From Deltaproteobacteria bacterium (GTDB lineage Bacteria > Bdellovibrionota > UBA1018 > UBA923), in the NCBI GenBank assembly GCA_016194795.1, contig JACQAX010000165.1:1-6550 (forward strand): DNA of 6,550 nucleotides, given 5' to 3'. A program made the translations under genes and the position numbers. This document shows positions 5,046 to 6,550 of this stretch, one piece after another. The notes beneath the pieces were generated by a model. It made no database searches and was not told where the DNA came from. It saw only the letters and a program-made list of their open reading frames with translations. The number at the start of each line of letters is the position of its first letter. Positions within the stretch are counted from its first letter, which is position 1.

Positions 5046-5690
5046 CTAATCCCGAAGCGCCCGCGTGATTCGTCTCGTGATCTCGTCAAAGGCGCCCACA
5101 CCCTCGACTCGACGCAAGACACCACGCTTGTCATAGTAATTTAAGAGAGGAGTGGTTTGTTCCGAGTAAACCTTCAACCTTTCGCGAATGACCGACTCGA
5201 CGTCATCATTGCGCTGAATGAGATCTCCGCCGCACTTGTCGCATTTCCCCACGACGCGCGAAGGTTGAAACTTGACGTGATAACCCGTTCCACAAGCCTT
5301 GCAGGTCCGACGTCCAGTAAGACGCTCGACCAGCTCGGTTTCAGCCACATCGATCGCGACGACGCGATCGACGGTCTTTCCTACTTCTTTCAGAACCGTC
5401 TCAAGCGCATCGGCCTGAATAATGTTTCGCGGGAAACCGTCAAGAATGAAACCCTTGTCGCAATCCGACTGCTGCACTCTCTCGCGAATCAGGCCGAGCA
5501 CCAGCGAGTCAGGCACCAGTGCCCCCTTCTGCATGAAGGATGCGGCCTCCTGCCCCAAACGCGTATTCGCCTTCACTGCTGCCCGGAGCATGTCACCAGT
5601 CGAGAGCTGAGGGATACCCAAGGCGTCGATCAAAAACTTCGCCTGAGTTCCTTTACCCGAACCTGGAGCTCCGAGGAGCAAAAGAACCAT
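5046..5690 (-). CDS. adk: Adenylate kinase with zinc-type LID domain
   Basis: This enzyme interconverts ATP plus AMP and two ADP, keeping adenylate balance in the cytoplasm. The 214 residues begin with the P-loop GAPGSGKGT (7-15), followed by the AMP-binding region LSTGDMLR (29-36), the DGFPR motif (84-88) and the LID domain at about 122-159. The LID carries C130, C133, C150 and C153, the four-cysteine zinc set found in Gram-positive and several other bacterial long-form enzymes; E. coli lacks it. The ATG is two bases after the secY stop, and the AAAGG ribosome-binding site lies within the last codons of secY, so translation is probably coupled. All catalytic arginines expected around RR127-128 and R160 are present. 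Confidence 0.98.
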   Translation of the reverse strand: MVLLLLGAPGSGKGTQAKFLIDALGIPQLSTGDMLRAAVKANTRLGQEAASFMQKGALVPDSLVLGLIRERVQQSDCDKGFILDGFPRNIIQADALETVLKEVGKTVDRVVAIDVAETELVERLTGRRTCKACGTGYHVKFQPSRVVGKCDKCGGDLIQRNDDVESVIRERLKVYSEQTTPLLNYYDKRGVLRRVEGVGAFDEITRRITRALRD

Positions 5691-5692
5691 AT

Positions 5693-6550
5693 CTAGACCT
5701 TTCGCCCACGGATACGAGCACCCTTGACGAATCCCTCGTAGTTGCGCGTCAGGAGATACGACTCAATCTGCGCGACGGTATCGAGCGCCACGCCGACCAG
5801 AATGAGGACGCTCGTCCCGCCGAAAAAGAACGGAACCTTAGCGCGGTCCGCGAGCAAAGACGGCAGAATACAAATCGCGGAAATGTAAATCGCGCCGCCC
5901 AAGGTGATGCGAGAGAGCACGTGGTCGATATATTCAGCAGTCTTTTTTCCAGGGCGAATGCCGGGAATGAAGCCGCCATACTTTTTCATGTTGTCGGCGA
6001 CGTCATCGCTCTTGAACGTCACCGCGGTGTAGAAAAAGCAGAAAAACACGATGAGTATGACGTAAAGCACGTCGTACATCAAACCGCCCGGCTGCAGGCT
6101 CATGCGAACCTTCTGCATCCATTCCGTATTGACGAACGTGGCAATCGTCGCCGGGAACATGATCAACGACGACGCGAAAATCGGCGGAATAACACCGGCG
6201 CTATTGATCTTGAGTGGAAGGTGGGTGCTCTGACCGCCATAGACCTTTCGGCCAACGACGCGCTTCGCATACTGCACCGGAATGCGTCGCTGCCCGCGCT
6301 CCACGAAGATAATGAGCGCGAACGTCGCGATAATGATCGCCGCGACCATCAGGAGCGTGAAGAACGAAATTTCACCGCTACGGAAGAGCCCCATCGTATT
6401 CGAAAAACCCGTCGGGATACGCGCCGCGATTCCCGCGAAGATAATGAGCGAAGTACCGTTCCCGATACCTCGTTCCGTAATCTGTTCGCCGAGCCACATC
6501 AAAAACACGGTGCCCGCAGTCAGCGTCACCATCGTCAGCAGACGGAACCC
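5693..6550 (-). CDS. secY: Protein translocase subunit SecY, N-terminal part beyond the right edge
   Basis: SecY forms the channel through which the Sec system moves proteins across or into the inner membrane, with SecE, SecG and the SecA motor. The visible 285 codons remain open up to the right edge (reading GFRLLT before the internal ATG at 6532), so the start lies outside; by comparison with E. coli SecY about 150 N-terminal residues are missing. What is present is TM4 (containing FLMWLGEQITERGIGNG, fragment residues 16-32) through TM10. The cytoplasmic loops are intact: ERGQRRIPVQYAKR (84-97) and the SecA/ribosome-binding loop with GGFIPGIRPG (192-201), where R199 matches the essential R357 of E. 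coli. The C-terminal tail ends GARIRGRKV. The internal ATG at 6532 should not be taken as the start. It leads the visible part of the operon, as expected at the end of an spc-type cluster. Confidence 0.97.
   Translation of the reverse strand, partial: GFRLLTMVTLTAGTVFLMWLGEQITERGIGNGTSLIIFAGIAARIPTGFSNTMGLFRSGEISFFTLLMVAAIIIATFALIIFVERGQRRIPVQYAKRVVGRKVYGGQSTHLPLKINSAGVIPPIFASSLIMFPATIATFVNTEWMQKVRMSLQPGGLMYDVLYVILIVFFCFFYTAVTFKSDDVADNMKKYGGFIPGIRPGKKTAEYIDHVLSRITLGGAIYISAICILPSLLADRAKVPFFFGGTSVLILVGVALDTVAQIESYLLTRNYEGFVKGARIRGRKV

Noticed and set aside
6530..6532. The ATG at 6532 as the secY start
   Set aside because: The frame stays open to the edge and the upstream residues continue the conserved SecY sequence; the ATG lies within TM4.
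1..6550. Mobile elements, CRISPR arrays, tRNA or rRNA genes
   Set aside because: No transposase-like frame, inverted-repeat ends, regularly spaced repeats or tRNA-like folds were seen on either strand.

Overview
The window is almost entirely one minus-strand ribosomal-protein/transcription operon, read from right to left: secY (5' part cut by the right edge) - adk - map - infA - rpmJ - rpsM - rpsK - rpsD - rpoA - rplQ. It is the end of the spc-type cluster followed by the alpha-type cluster. Gaps between genes are 2 to 57 bases and nearly every gene has a clear purine-rich ribosome-binding site, so one polycistronic transcript entering from beyond the right edge is the simplest reading. It ends at a strong hairpin (708-744) just past rplQ. 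Beyond it, still on the minus strand, an unrelated gene for an exported protein runs off the left edge.

The organism is a moderately GC-rich Gram-negative-type bacterium. The adk-map-infA-rpmJ insertion between secY and rpsM, and the N-terminal style of RpoA (NWRDLIKP) and L17, recall myxobacterial and other delta-proteobacterial or Bdellovibrio-like lineages. This placement is an inference from memory of those families, not from a search.

The operon's products work together. SecY is the protein-export channel; adenylate kinase and methionine aminopeptidase support nucleotide balance and nascent-chain maturation; IF1, L36, S13, S11, S4 and L17 are translation components; RpoA is the RNA polymerase alpha subunit. 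Three zinc-type cysteine sets are intact (Adk LID, L36, S4).

Three things stand out. RpoA is only 305 residues because about 60 residues of the second half of N-terminal domain 2, including the usually conserved RGRGYVP segment, are absent in frame, with conserved sequence on both sides. L17 carries a C-terminal tail of about 78 residues with a (His-Asp)7 run inside a Lys- and Gly-rich region. A long imperfect hairpin fills the rpsD-rpoA gap directly before the rpoA ribosome-binding site. No mobile element, CRISPR array, tRNA or rRNA was seen, and no new multi-gene system is evident.
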